DNA of 64,000 bases from Dyadobacter sp. NIV53 (GCF_019711195.1 NZ_CP081299.1:7040501-7104500), one strand, 5' to 3'; numbered from the stretch's first letter, positions 45,104 through 55,094 are shown. The notes: generated from the letters alone by a model not told the origin. Program-made: numbers and translations.

Positions 45104-46342
45104 ATGAAAAAAGTCTATTGTACAGTATTATCTTTAATGTTTCCTTTATTGGGTTTTGCAGAGTCAGGCGAGAAGAAAACTAAGAGTGATACACTCACTA
45201 CAGTTGCTGAAGTAAAAGAAGATGAAGAGTCAAAAGGCACATTTGCCTTTTCGGGTTATCTTGATTCCTATTACATGGCCAATTTTAACAAGCCTCTTTC
45301 ACGTTCCAATATGGGAGCCGCTGGAACAGCTCGTGTCTTTGATCGTAAATCAGGCCAGTTTTCACTAGGTCTGGTTCAGGCCAAGGCTGTTTATACCAAT
45401 GCAAAGTCAGAAGCAGTAGTTGATCTGACATTTGGACCAAATGCTGATTACGGAAATTATGGTAATCTACTTAGTCCGCTTGATGGATCAAAAACAGGAA
45501 CTGCTCTTGCCATCAAACAGGCATATTTTACCTACAAGTTCACAGATAAATTTTCTATGACTGCCGGTCAGTTTGGAACACATATTGGATACGAGGTAAT
45601 TGATGCTCCTGCCAATTATAATTATTCACTTTCAAATTTATTTAACAACGGGCCATTTTACCACGCAGGTTTAAAAGCCACTTATGCTTTTTCTGACAAA
45701 GCTTCATTAATGCTGGGTGTTGTTAACAATGTAGATGGCTTGGGAGATAATAACCGTAAAAAGGGTCTTATTGGTCAGTTTTTCTTTTCTCCGGTTGCCA
45801 ACTGGAATGTATACGTGAACGCTATCACAAGTAACGAAGCAAATGTTGATGAAGCTACAGGTAAAGAACCGGATGCTTTTTACCGCGTTTTTGACCTTAC
45901 TACAAGTTATCAGGTAACAGAAAATTTCTTATTAGGTCTTAATGCTGCTTATGGTATGCAAAAAGGAGAATATCAAGGATACGCAGGACCGGAAGATTCA
46001 GAATCATGGGGTGGTGTAGCGGTGTACGCCAATACAAAAATTTCTGACAATTTTGGTATCGGAGCCCGTTACGAATACTTTAATAACGATAATGGTGTAC
46101 GTGGTGTTTTAGCTTATCCTGGCGGAGCAGGCACTGCTGCAATCGGTACAAAGGTTAATTCGGTTACTTTAACTGGAAATATCACCTTGGCAGATGGTCA
46201 TATCTTGCTAAAACCTGAATTCCGTTTAGATGCTTATCCAAAGGCAGGTACGGGTAAATCGGAGCAATTTGAGGACTCTGATGGTGCTTTCACTAAAAGC
46301 AGCCAAACAACTTTCGGACTTGCATTTATCTACAAATTCTAA
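45104..46342 (+). CDS. Outer-membrane beta-barrel porin next to amt
   Basis: 412 aa. A signal peptide covers about 1-19 (ends GFAESG). A charged linker (KTKSDTLTTVAEVKEDEESK) leads to a barrel with the opening FAFSGYLDSYYMANFN and strands rich in alternating Gly/aromatic residues, ending in the aromatic strand FGLAFIYKF. It matches the BBP2-type porins of Bacteroidota. Lying 48 bp upstream of amt, it probably serves nitrogen uptake, which is inference from context. Confidence 0.86.
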   Translation: MKKVYCTVLSLMFPLLGFAESGEKKTKSDTLTTVAEVKEDEESKGTFAFSGYLDSYYMANFNKPLSRSNMGAAGTARVFDRKSGQFSLGLVQAKAVYTNAKSEAVVDLTFGPNADYGNYGNLLSPLDGSKTGTALAIKQAYFTYKFTDKFSMTAGQFGTHIGYEVIDAPANYNYSLSNLFNNGPFYHAGLKATYAFSDKASLMLGVVNNVDGLGDNNRKKGLIGQFFFSPVANWNVYVNAITSNEANVDEATGKEPDAFYRVFDLTTSYQVTENFLLGLNAAYGMQKGEYQGYAGPEDSESWGGVAVYANTKISDNFGIGARYEYFNNDNGVRGVLAYPGGAGTAAIGTKVNSVTLTGNITLADGHILLKPEFRLDAYPKAGTGKSEQFEDSDGAFTKSSQTTFGLAFIYKF

Positions 46343-46390
46343 TCTAATACCTTCTTAATCTATAACCTTAAAATAAATTACAATTACAAA

Positions 46391-47716
46391 ATGGGAAAGC
46401 GTAGTTACATTCCACTAATCATTTTACTGGCTATTAGCATCTTGGGTGCTTTTACGCCAAACGTACCCACAAAAATTATTACTGAGGGAATAAATGCTGG
46501 TGATACGGCGTGGATGCTGGTTTCATCGGCCCTCGTTTTGTTGATGACACCCGGCTTGGCTTATTTCTACGGGGGAATGGTAAATAACAAAAATGTTATT
46601 TCAACCATGCTTCAGAGTTTTATTGCTATGGGCGTAATCAGCGTTCTATGGGTTGTAGTTGGTTTTAGTCTGGCGTTTGGAGATGATGTTGCAGGTTTAG
46701 GATTTATTGGAAATCCAACGTCTTACTTCATGTTTAGTAACGTTTTTGATGCGCCTCTATCAGGAACTATTCCATTTGCGCTTTTTGCTATGTTCCAAAT
46801 GAAGTTTGCAGTAATCACTCCTGCTTTGGTAACAGGATCAATGGCAGAACGTGTTAACTTCCGTTCTTATGTTCTTTTCATGATTCTTTTCGGTTTGTTT
46901 ATTTATTCTCCATTATGCCACATGACTTGGCATGCTGATGGTATTCTATTCAAAATGGGGGTTCTTGACTTTGCTGGCGGAACTGTTGTTCACATGTCAG
47001 CAGGATGGGCTGCCCTTGCCGGTGCGCTTTATCTGAAAAGGCGTAAAGCACTTCTTGAAGATCATGTATTGCCTCCTGCAAACATTCCTTTCGTGCTTTT
47101 GGGAACAGGTTTATTATGGTTTGGATGGTTTGGTTTTAACGCGGGTTCTGCACTATCTGCTGGTCCGTTGGCTGTTTCTGCTTTTGCTACTACAAATACA
47201 GCAGCAGGCGCAGCTGGTTTATCATGGGTATTGTTTGATGCTGCTAAGGGTAAAAAAGTTTCGGCTCTTGGATTCTGTATCGGTGCGGTTGTTGGTCTAG
47301 TAGCAATTACACCAGCTGCTGGTTTCGTAACTGTTCCATCTTCCATATTTATAGGAACTGTTGCATCAGTTATCAGTAACTACGTTGCGCATCTTCGTAC
47401 ACGTTCTACATTGGACGATACATTGGACGTTTTCCCTTGCCATGGTGTAGGTGGAATGGTTGGTATGTTGATGACCGGAGTATTTGCAACCAGCGGTGTG
47501 AATCCACTTGTTACTGACCAAGGTTTGGCGTTCGGTGAAACCACCCTGTTTTTTAATCACCTAATTGCATTGGTAGGTGTATCAGCATTTGCTTTCGGAG
47601 GATCTCTTCTTTTGTTGAAAATCACTGATATGATTTTACCACTTCGTGTATCTGAAACTGACGAAAAACTTGGTTTGGATGTTAGTCAGCACGATGAATT
47701 TCTTGTAGAAGCATAA
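46391..47716 (+). CDS. amt: Ammonium transporter (Amt family)
   Basis: 441 aa with an N-terminal leader segment (MGKRSYIPLIILLAISI) and eleven expected membrane helices. Family signature: DTAWMLVSSALVLLMTPGLAFY-like (here ...GLAYFYGGMV), FAMFQMKFAVITPAL, DFAGGTVVHMSAG with the first pore histidine region, and FPCHGVGGMVGML with the second. Ammonium enters by a trimeric channel. The C-terminal cytoplasmic tail (ETDEKLGLDVSQHDEF) is present, as needed for GlnB/GlnK control, although no glnK gene is seen beside it. Second gene of the porin-amt operon. Confidence 0.96.
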   Translation: MGKRSYIPLIILLAISILGAFTPNVPTKIITEGINAGDTAWMLVSSALVLLMTPGLAYFYGGMVNNKNVISTMLQSFIAMGVISVLWVVVGFSLAFGDDVAGLGFIGNPTSYFMFSNVFDAPLSGTIPFALFAMFQMKFAVITPALVTGSMAERVNFRSYVLFMILFGLFIYSPLCHMTWHADGILFKMGVLDFAGGTVVHMSAGWAALAGALYLKRRKALLEDHVLPPANIPFVLLGTGLLWFGWFGFNAGSALSAGPLAVSAFATTNTAAGAAGLSWVLFDAAKGKKVSALGFCIGAVVGLVAITPAAGFVTVPSSIFIGTVASVISNYVAHLRTRSTLDDTLDVFPCHGVGGMVGMLMTGVFATSGVNPLVTDQGLAFGETTLFFNHLIALVGVSAFAFGGSLLLLKITDMILPLRVSETDEKLGLDVSQHDEFLVEA

Positions 47717-47747
47717 AAACTGATTTGGATATTGTTTCAATAAAAAA

Positions 47748-47770
47748 CCCCGGATTTTCCGGGGTTTTTT
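47748..47770 (+). terminator. Terminator after amt
   Basis: 6-bp CCCCGG/CCGGGG stem with a 5-nt loop and T6; an A6 run on the left makes it usable from the mtaB side too. Confidence 0.85.
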
Positions 47771-47847
47771 ATTATAAGGACCTTAATATAATCTAAACTT
47801 TGATACAGGCTCTTGACTTTTAACTCCTTAATATAAACTCTCATTCC

Positions 47848-49178
47848 TCAATGATGCACAAGATATTCCTCATATAATTCAGTAACCTCCATCAATCCAG
47901 CATCATTCAGATGGTCGTAGCGGATTTTCTTTGTTTCGTTCACAAGCAACGGATCGTATTTTACTGCAACACGCACATAGTTTTCGGTGAATCCGAGCAT
48001 CTGTCCGTTTTGGATTTCATCTTCAAAAAGTACTGTTGCTTCCTTACCAATCTGCTGTTCATAAAAATACCTTTTTTCTTTTCAGAAAGTATGTGCAGCA
48101 TCTTTGAGCGATCTGCTCTTTGTGATTTTGGAACAACAGGTTTAATGGCCAGGGCCGTAGTGTTTTCCCGCTCTGAATAAGTAAAAACATGCAGGTAAGA
48201 AATATCAAGTTCGTTCAGAAACTGATAACTTTCCAAAAATAATTCATGCGTTTCTCCCGGATGCCCAACGATTACATCCACACCTATACAACAATCCGGC
48301 ATCAGCGATTTGATCTTTGACACACGTTCAGCATACAATTCTCTTTTATATCGCCGGCGCATCAGGCTAAGTGTTTTGTTGGAACCAGATTGCAACGGAA
48401 TATGAAAGTGCGGTACAAATCTCCTGGATTGCGCTACAAATTCGATTACTTCGTCGGTCAGCAGATTAGGTTCAATAGAGGAAATACGGAATCTTGATAT
48501 ATCTTCTACCTCATCAAGTGCTTTGATCAGTTCAAGAAAAGTTTCCTTTTTCTCTCCGTTCTGAATACCGAAATCTCCAATATTCACACCAGTCAGAACA
48601 ATTTCTTTCACTCCTCTTTCTGCTACTTCTTTGGCCGCGGCAACTACGTTCGCAATGGTATCGGAACGGCTTTTACCTCGTGCAAGTGGAATGGTGCAAT
48701 AAGCGCACGGATAATCACAGCCATCCTGTACTTTCAAAAATGTACGCGTGCGGTCATTTAATGAATAGGATGTATGGTAGTCAACCGCTTCATCAATATG
48801 CGATGCTAAAATTTGTGCAGGATGATTACCAGGTGCTTTTTCAAAGGTATCGATAAGTTCAACTAACCTGAATTTTTCGGCAGCACCCAACACGGCGTCA
48901 ACTCCCGGAATCTCTGATATTTCTTTTGGTTTTAGCTGGGCGTAGCAACCAATAATTGCCACATATCCATCCGGATTGATTTTTTGTGCCTCACGTACGA
49001 TTTTCCGGCATTTTTTGTCAGCATTTTCCGTAACAGAACAGGTATTGATGATAAAAATATCAGGATTATCGTTGAACTCGACTTTGGAATAACCTTTATC
49101 CTCAAACATTCTCCCAATGGAAGAGCTTTCAGAATAATTTAACTTACAACCTAATGTATAAAACGAAACTTTTTTCAT
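47848..49178 (-). pseudogene. mtaB: tRNA t6A37 methylthiotransferase MtaB, 3' end frameshifted
   Basis: About 444 aa once repaired. N-terminal MTTase domain with the three cysteines in GCKLNYSES, INTCSVTEN and IGCYAQLKP; radical SAM motif CDYPCAYCTIP (CxxxCxxC); C-terminal TRAM domain. The A/T run at 48072-48077 has six bases where seven restore the frame (EKKKRYFYEQQIGKE), after which the reading continues to a stop at 47848 instead of 47961. The enzyme adds a methylthio group to t6A at tRNA position 37. Likely intact in reality. A TAATTTTG box lies 19 bp upstream. Confidence 0.9.
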
Positions 49179-49196
49179 AAAATCAGCTTAATCCTG

Positions 49197-49204
49197 CAAA
49201 ATTA
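49197..49204 (-). promoter_or_regulatory. Putative -7 box (TAATTTTG)
   Basis: Exact TAnnTTTG match on the minus strand, 19 bp upstream of the mtaB start; the 5' leader would be very short. No clear -33 element. Confidence 0.3.
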
Positions 49205-49216
49205 CAATTTTTACGC

Positions 49217-51052
49217 TCAACGCTTTAAATAATCATTAAAAGAAGATTGTAAATATGCTTTTCCCAATTCGGTCTCATTCAGTATTAGCCCGCCTTTTTG
49301 TTCCGTAATATTGCCTCCAATATTGTCTCTGATGATAAATCCGTTAGGTTTCATCCATCCAAGGCCGTTATTAAATGCGAAATACGCAAAAGGTACTCTG
49401 TTCTTTCTGAAAATATTATTGCTCCATTTAAAGGACTCCGAAGGTAAATTCAGCTGATCCAATAGGGTAGAGGCCAAATCGGTTTGCGAGCATAACGTAT
49501 CAATTCGGATGTTTTTTTCTTTCAGCACTCCCCCAAGCCAGAGCATGGGAATATGAAATTCAGTTGGTTTGCTTCCTGAAATTTCCGGTAAAGGATGTCC
49601 GTGATCAGCCAGGATAATAATAAGTGTATTATTCCACCATGATTTTGTTTTGGCTGTTTTTATGAAATCACCTATTGAAGCGTCAGAATAATGAAGTGCA
49701 TTCAAAAACAGATGTTCAGGATCGTTGCCGTTAATAACCGTTTTGACCGGTACTTCGAATGGCTCGTGACTGCTCAGCGTGAACAATGTGGTAAAAAACG
49801 GTTGTTTCTGATAATCCAGATCGGTTAGCAAACGGTTTAAAACTACATGGTCATGGGCTCCCCATTTGGAATTCATGTCTGCCGATGAAAAAGCACTTTC
49901 ATCTGTCAGTTTATCAAAACCCTGCTGTAAAAAGTATGATTTCATGTTGGCGAATTCTGTTTCTCCGCCATAATAAAACGAAGTGGAAAAACCGTTTTCA
50001 TGAAAAGTTTTAGGAACCGAGGGTAGCGAAATAGTCTTGTTCGGAATTTTAATAATTGAAGTTGTCGGCTGTGCAGGATAACCGCTCAGAATTGCCACCA
50101 TACCTTTATCGCTCCGATTTCCACTCGCATACATGTTGGTGAAAAGAATTCCATCTTTGGACAAAGCTTCAAATTGTGGCGTTATACCTTTTACCCCACC
50201 TAATCCGGAAACTACTTTGGCAGTAAAACTTTCCCAAATAATTACCAGCACATTGACCGGCTTTTCAGTATTTATAACTTTGATTATTTCATTACTGTGA
50301 CTGTACAAAGCAGCGACTTTATTATCGGCAGTCTTTTCATCAAAATAACTAAACGGATTCTTTTTCGAATAGCTTTCATTTAAAACAGAGCGCATATAAT
50401 TCCACGGAACATTTACCGCCGCATAATTGGCAAAACTCTTGTCACTGAAAAATACAGTGCTTTCATTCATAGGCGCCAATTGTAAACCTCCCCGGATTGG
50501 GATAACCAGCGACCCTGCTAATAATATAAAAAAAGCAATTGTATATATGAAAACTGATTTGGGGAAAAATGGAATTGAGCGTTTCTGTATTGTTTTTAAA
50601 AGCTGAAATACTAAAATGTATAAAAACAGGAATAGGGAAAGAAGAAAAAAGACTGGTGCAGTACCCATCGAAGCCCATGCTTCTTTGGGTGTTTTCAGAT
50701 AATGCAGTGAGGTGCCATCAATACGAAAACCCCATGCACGGAAAAGTTCCAGGTCAGTGACGGTTAGCAGAAGTATGAAAAGCGAAACAACTGCACTGTA
50801 TACAGACATGAATTTATAATACCATTTCCAGCGCTTTGCTGTGAAAGCTATAAGCAATGTAGGTAGCAGAATGATATATCCGGAAAAGGAAATATCCATT
50901 CTTAAGCCGTGCCATGTGCTTTGGGCCCACATGAAACCCTGAAGTTCAAGTGCCTTTTTATAATGATATATCAGGAAAATAATACGGAAGAACTGAAACA
51001 GCACAATCCATGCAATTCCATAAAGGGCAATAAATTGAAATCTTTTTCGCAT
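49217..51052 (-). CDS. LTA synthase/sulfatase-family membrane protein
   Basis: 611 aa from ATG 51052 (MRKRFQFIALYG); the upstream ATG at 51106 adds an unlikely leader. About five N-terminal membrane helices (to about 205) precede a periplasmic sulfatase/alkaline-phosphatase fold. Metal and active-site segments: VIIWESFTAKVV with the glutamate, SGNRSDKGMVAIL with Ser at the usual Thr nucleophile position, and ILADHGHPLP with Asp-His. It transfers a phosphoglycerol- or phosphoethanolamine-like group onto an envelope polymer. Substrate unknown. It follows mtaB in divergence from GSIII. Confidence 0.84.
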   Translation of the reverse strand: MRKRFQFIALYGIAWIVLFQFFRIIFLIYHYKKALELQGFMWAQSTWHGLRMDISFSGYIILLPTLLIAFTAKRWKWYYKFMSVYSAVVSLFILLLTVTDLELFRAWGFRIDGTSLHYLKTPKEAWASMGTAPVFFLLSLFLFLYILVFQLLKTIQKRSIPFFPKSVFIYTIAFFILLAGSLVIPIRGGLQLAPMNESTVFFSDKSFANYAAVNVPWNYMRSVLNESYSKKNPFSYFDEKTADNKVAALYSHSNEIIKVINTEKPVNVLVIIWESFTAKVVSGLGGVKGITPQFEALSKDGILFTNMYASGNRSDKGMVAILSGYPAQPTTSIIKIPNKTISLPSVPKTFHENGFSTSFYYGGETEFANMKSYFLQQGFDKLTDESAFSSADMNSKWGAHDHVVLNRLLTDLDYQKQPFFTTLFTLSSHEPFEVPVKTVINGNDPEHLFLNALHYSDASIGDFIKTAKTKSWWNNTLIIILADHGHPLPEISGSKPTEFHIPMLWLGGVLKEKNIRIDTLCSQTDLASTLLDQLNLPSESFKWSNNIFRKNRVPFAYFAFNNGLGWMKPNGFIIRDNIGGNITEQKGGLILNETELGKAYLQSSFNDYLKR

Positions 51053-51174
51053 TGGCGTTTGGAAGAATTTGCAAAAATCCAAAAAATATGCCGGATTCAG
51101 GAACATTATTCACAAGTAATAAGGAAAAATCAGGAAAATATCATTTGAAATAGTAGTTGGTGAACCGAAATAAA

Positions 51175-51182
51175 TAATTTTG
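51175..51182 (+). promoter_or_regulatory. Putative -7 box for GSIII (TAATTTTG)
   Basis: Exact TAnnTTTG match 29 bp before the GSIII start. No TTG at the usual spacing. Confidence 0.35.
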
Positions 51183-51211
51183 GGAATAAATTATATTTAA
51201 ATGATACAAAA

Positions 51212-53398
51212 ATGACTTTTCGTTCCAAGGCTTTTGAAATAGCGCAGGGTCGTGTTGCACCTGTTTTAACTCCTCCAATTGAAAAAGTAGCCGATTTATA
51301 TGGAAGTAATACATTCAGTGATGAAGTAATGAGAACGCTGCTGTCCGCAGAAGCTTATACTAAAATTTCTAATGCGATCCGCTCTGCTTCGACAATTGAC
51401 AGGGAAGTTGCTGACGAGGTTTCAGCTGCCATGAAATCATGGGCAATATCAAAAGGCGCTACGCATTATACCCACTGGTTTCAGCCTTTAACCGGAACCA
51501 CGGCTGAAAAGCACGATTCCTTTTTTGACCTGACCCTGGATGGTAAAGCCGTAGAAAAATTTAAGGGAAGTGCACTGGTGCAGCAGGAACCGGATGCTTC
51601 TTCGTTTCCAAGCGGTGGTTTAAGAGCAACTTTTGAAGCCAGGGGATATACCGGCTGGGATCCGAGTTCACCTGCATTTTTGATGGACAATGGAGCTGGT
51701 GGTAAAACTTTGTGTATTCCATCCGTATTCATTTCGTACAATGGAGAAGCGCTGGATTATAAAGCTCCTTTGCTTCGTTCCCTGGTGATGCTGGACAAAG
51801 CAGCGACATCCGTTTGTCAGTTTTTTAACAGGGACGTTGATAAGGTAACACCCACATTAGGAATTGAACAGGAATATTTTCTGGTCGACAAAGCGTTATA
51901 CTATGCCCGTCCGGATTTACTGATGGCTGGCCGTACTGTATTTGGCCATAGCCCTGCCCGTGGACAGCAACTTGACGATCACTATTTCGGCTCTATTTCT
52001 CCGCGTGTCAATGCATTTATGGTCGATTTCGAATTTGAGGCATTAAAGTTGGGAATTCCGGTCCGCACCCGGCATAATGAAGTGGCACCCGGACAATTTG
52101 AGTGTGCACCTACTTTTGAAGAAGTAAACCTGGCGATTGATCACAATGCATTACTGATGGATCTGATGCAGAAAATTGGGAACAAGCACAATTTTCAGGT
52201 CCTTTTTCATGAAAAACCTTTTGCAGGAATAAATGGAAGTGGAAAACACAACAACTGGTCTTTATCAACAGACACTGGAATCAATCTGCTGGCTCCTACT
52301 ACAAAACCCAAAGAGAATTTACGGTTTCTTACCTTTTTGCTCAATGTAGTTAAAGCAGTGCACGATCATGCTGACTTATTGCGGGCTTCTATATCATCAG
52401 CCGGAAACGAACATCGCCTTGGAGCAAATGAAGCACCTCCTTCTATTGTGTCTGTTTTTTTGGGCGGCGAACTGACAAGTATGCTGGAAGAGCTTGTAAG
52501 CAAGGGGGAGATCACCTTGGAAAAAGGCGAAAATTTTTATTATAAACTGGGAATTACCCGCATTCCTAATTTGCAACGGGACAATACAGACCGGAACCGG
52601 ACTTCACCATTTTGTTTTACAGGAAATAAATTTGAATACCGCGCAGTTGGAAGTTCGCAAAACAGCGCTTCTCCCATGATCGTACTGAATACCATCGTTG
52701 CCAATCAGCTTACCGAGTTTAAAAAAGAAATGGATGAACGGCTGGGTGCAGGAGAGGAAAAGAAAGTGGCCACAGTAGAGATCCTGAAAAGATATTTTAA
52801 AGAATCCAAGAAAATCCTTTTTGAAGGAAACGGTTATTCTGAGGAATGGATTGAAATGGCTAAGGAAAGAGGGTTGAGTAATATCCGGGAAACCTATACG
52901 GCACTGCATGCATATGTAACTGAAAGTACAATTCATGCATTTGAAAAAATGGGCATACTGACGGCCAGGGAATTGCATGCACGTTATGAAATCGAACTTG
53001 AAAATTATGTGAAAAGGTTACAGATCGAATCCAGGGTTATTGGGGATCTTGCTTTAAATCACATCGTTTCAACAGTTGTTAAGTACCAGTTTAAACTCGC
53101 TCAGACGGCTCGTTCGCTAACTGATCTTGAAATGATGGAGGAAGCGGAACCAATTAAGGAAATTATAAAAGAAATTTCGGCACATGTTGTAATTATAAAA
53201 CGGCTGGTCCATGAAATGACTGAAACCAGAAAAGTTGCAAATAACGTCGAAGAATTGCTGGAACGGGCTAAGTTATACGGATCTGATGTAAAAGGTTACT
53301 TTGAAGAAATAAGATATCATGTAGATAAACTGGAATTATTGATAGATGATGAAGATTGGCCTTTGGCAAAATACCGCGAAATGCTATTTTTGGAATAA
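51212..53398 (+). CDS. glnN: Glutamine synthetase type III
   Basis: 728 aa, the GSIII length. N-terminal GSIII-specific segment with THWFQPLTGTTAEKHD (about 90-105), then IPSVFISYNGEALDYK, EQEYFLVD (metal glutamates, about 222-229), RHNEVAPGQFE (about 287-297), and GSGKHNNWSLS (about 349-359) in the active site. The C-terminal 130 residues are a helical GSIII extension. It makes glutamine from glutamate, ammonia and ATP. It is convergent with the GSII gene across a shared terminator and lies close to amt, so ammonium uptake and assimilation are grouped here. Confidence 0.96.
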   Translation: MTFRSKAFEIAQGRVAPVLTPPIEKVADLYGSNTFSDEVMRTLLSAEAYTKISNAIRSASTIDREVADEVSAAMKSWAISKGATHYTHWFQPLTGTTAEKHDSFFDLTLDGKAVEKFKGSALVQQEPDASSFPSGGLRATFEARGYTGWDPSSPAFLMDNGAGGKTLCIPSVFISYNGEALDYKAPLLRSLVMLDKAATSVCQFFNRDVDKVTPTLGIEQEYFLVDKALYYARPDLLMAGRTVFGHSPARGQQLDDHYFGSISPRVNAFMVDFEFEALKLGIPVRTRHNEVAPGQFECAPTFEEVNLAIDHNALLMDLMQKIGNKHNFQVLFHEKPFAGINGSGKHNNWSLSTDTGINLLAPTTKPKENLRFLTFLLNVVKAVHDHADLLRASISSAGNEHRLGANEAPPSIVSVFLGGELTSMLEELVSKGEITLEKGENFYYKLGITRIPNLQRDNTDRNRTSPFCFTGNKFEYRAVGSSQNSASPMIVLNTIVANQLTEFKKEMDERLGAGEEKKVATVEILKRYFKESKKILFEGNGYSEEWIEMAKERGLSNIRETYTALHAYVTESTIHAFEKMGILTARELHARYEIELENYVKRLQIESRVIGDLALNHIVSTVVKYQFKLAQTARSLTDLEMMEEAEPIKEIIKEISAHVVIIKRLVHEMTETRKVANNVEELLERAKLYGSDVKGYFEEIRYHVDKLELLIDDEDWPLAKYREMLFLE

Positions 53399-53436
53399 AT
53401 TTGTCATATTGAATAGAAACAAATAATTTGAAGACT

Positions 53437-53991
53437 ATGAATCCGGGATTTGATCCAGAAGAAATCGCTCAGTTAAAGCGGGAATGTAAAGCTGAACGGT
53501 TAAACTTTGTATACGTATCAGATGAATTCGAAGATGAGGAAGAAGAAAATAATGAACACGCTCATGTTCAGTTTGTAGGTTATTATAAAGAAAAAGAAGT
53601 TGTATACGACGCCTTGATCTATACTTTAAGACTACATCATTCTACCTTAGTATATGACGCAGCGCTGGAAAGGCTAAAAAAAACGATGCCTGATTACATT
53701 TCTCCTGACGAAAGACTGGAAAATGATACCAGTGATCCAGAAGAAGATGAAGAAGCAGAAATTCTATTGACTGAGTTTATAGAAGAAATTGAAGAGAATG
53801 AAGAAATTTCAGTGCGGGAACATGTTGAGACTGACGATCAGTTTGAATATGGCATCGGTTTGGAAGTAGGTTTGAATAAAACTGAGATCAACGAAAAAGT
53901 GATCAATGATTTTATCCTTCGCTTTAATTCCGGCCGTTTACAGCTTGACTCTACTTTGTATTCGTTTACTGGAAGCGAAGAAGAAGACTGA
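53437..53991 (+). CDS. Acidic hypothetical protein
   Basis: 184 aa from ATG 53437; a TTG nine bases earlier is an alternative. About a third of residues are Asp or Glu, in runs (DEFEDEEEENNEH, SDPEEDEEAEILL). Between these runs is a short structured part (YYKEKEVVYDALIYTLRLHHSTLVY). No domain recognised. It lies 38 bp after GSIII, so it may be co-transcribed with it. Function unknown. Confidence 0.72.
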   Translation: MNPGFDPEEIAQLKRECKAERLNFVYVSDEFEDEEEENNEHAHVQFVGYYKEKEVVYDALIYTLRLHHSTLVYDAALERLKKTMPDYISPDERLENDTSDPEEDEEAEILLTEFIEEIEENEEISVREHVETDDQFEYGIGLEVGLNKTEINEKVINDFILRFNSGRLQLDSTLYSFTGSEEED

Positions 53992-54023
53992 TTTTGAATC
54001 GAATTTGAAAAACAATAAAAAAA

Positions 54024-54048
54024 ACCACTTTTCAGTGGTTTTTTTTAT
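54024..54048. terminator. Bidirectional terminator between GSIII and GSII units
   Basis: 6-bp ACCACT/AGTGGT stem, TTTC loop, T9 after and A8 before. It serves convergent transcripts. Confidence 0.85.
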
Positions 54049-54082
54049 TGTCCGTTTATTGAAAACGGTATTTGAATATTAC

Positions 54083-55094
54083 TTAAAGAGCTCCTTTTAC
54101 AGTTTTGATAATTCTTGCTGCAACTTTGTAAGGATCAGCCGCTGAATTTGGACGACGATCTTCCAGGTATCCGCTCCATCCTCTTTGTGGAACCAAAACA
54201 GGGATACGAATAGATGCACCACGATCAGAAACACCGTAGCTGAAATCATGTATACTTGCCGTTTCGTGTTTTCCAGTCAAACGAAGGTGGTTATCAGCAC
54301 CATAAACTTCGATATGTTCTTTCACAACCGGGCGGAATGATTCGCAAACTTTGTCAAATACTTCTTTACTTCCAGCAGTTCTTAATGCTGTGTTAGAGAA
54401 GTTTGCGTGCATACCGCTTCCGTTCCAGTCAAGATCACCCAATGGTTTTGGATGGTAATTGATTGCAACACCATATTTTTCGCCAATACGCTCCAAAAGA
54501 TAACGGCCAAGCCAGATCTCATCACCTGCCTGTTTAGCACCTTTTGCAAACATCTGGAATTCCCATTGTCCGGCAGCAACTTCTGCGTTGATACCTTCTG
54601 ATATTAAGACCTGCATCAATACAAGCATCAAGATGCTCTTCAATGATTTCACGTCCGTAAGCATTTTTTGCTCCTACTGAACAATAGTAAGGGCCTTGTG
54701 GTGCAGGGAAACCATTTACCGGAAAGCCAAGCGGTTTGTTTGTTTCAATATCCCATAGGAAATATTCCTGCTCAAAACCGAACCAGAAATCGTTGTCATC
54801 GTCTTCGATTGTAGCGCGGCCATTTGTTACGTGAGGAGTGCCGTCAGCATTCAAAACTTCACACATAACAAGATACCCATTCTTACGCTGTGGATCTGGA
54901 ATAATAGCAACTGGTTTCAACAAACAGTCAGATGAACCACCCAGTGCTTGTTCAGTGGATGAACCATCAAACGACCAGTTACTGCAATCTTCTAGTTTTC
55001 CACTAAAATCGTCTTCAATTTTGGTTTTGCTGCGTAAACTTTGGGTCGGCTTATAGCCATCCAACCAAATATATTCCAGCTTGGACTTAGACAT
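54083..55094 (-). pseudogene. glnII: Type II (eukaryote-like) glutamine synthetase, split by a 1-bp insertion
   Basis: About 337 aa once repaired. Beta-grasp domain with EYIWLDGYKPTQSLRSKT, DGSSTEQALGGSSDC; catalytic domain with FGFEQEYFLWD, INAEVAAGQWEFQ, GDLDWNGSGMHANFSN and the arginine-rich DRGASIRIPV. An extra T at 54599 (plus strand) breaks it; removing it gives AGLNIEGINAEV. The sequence context CCTTCTG is identical to that of the maeB insertion. It makes glutamine; the organism thus encodes two GS types. Probably intact in reality. Confidence 0.9.

Noticed and set aside
52604..52978. 124-codon frame on the minus strand
   Set aside because: Antisense to GSIII, which is unambiguous.
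8203..55094. Programmed frameshifting in the six split genes
   Set aside because: None has a typical slippery heptamer with a downstream structure, and the families are not known to use frameshifting; only the IS3 site fits.
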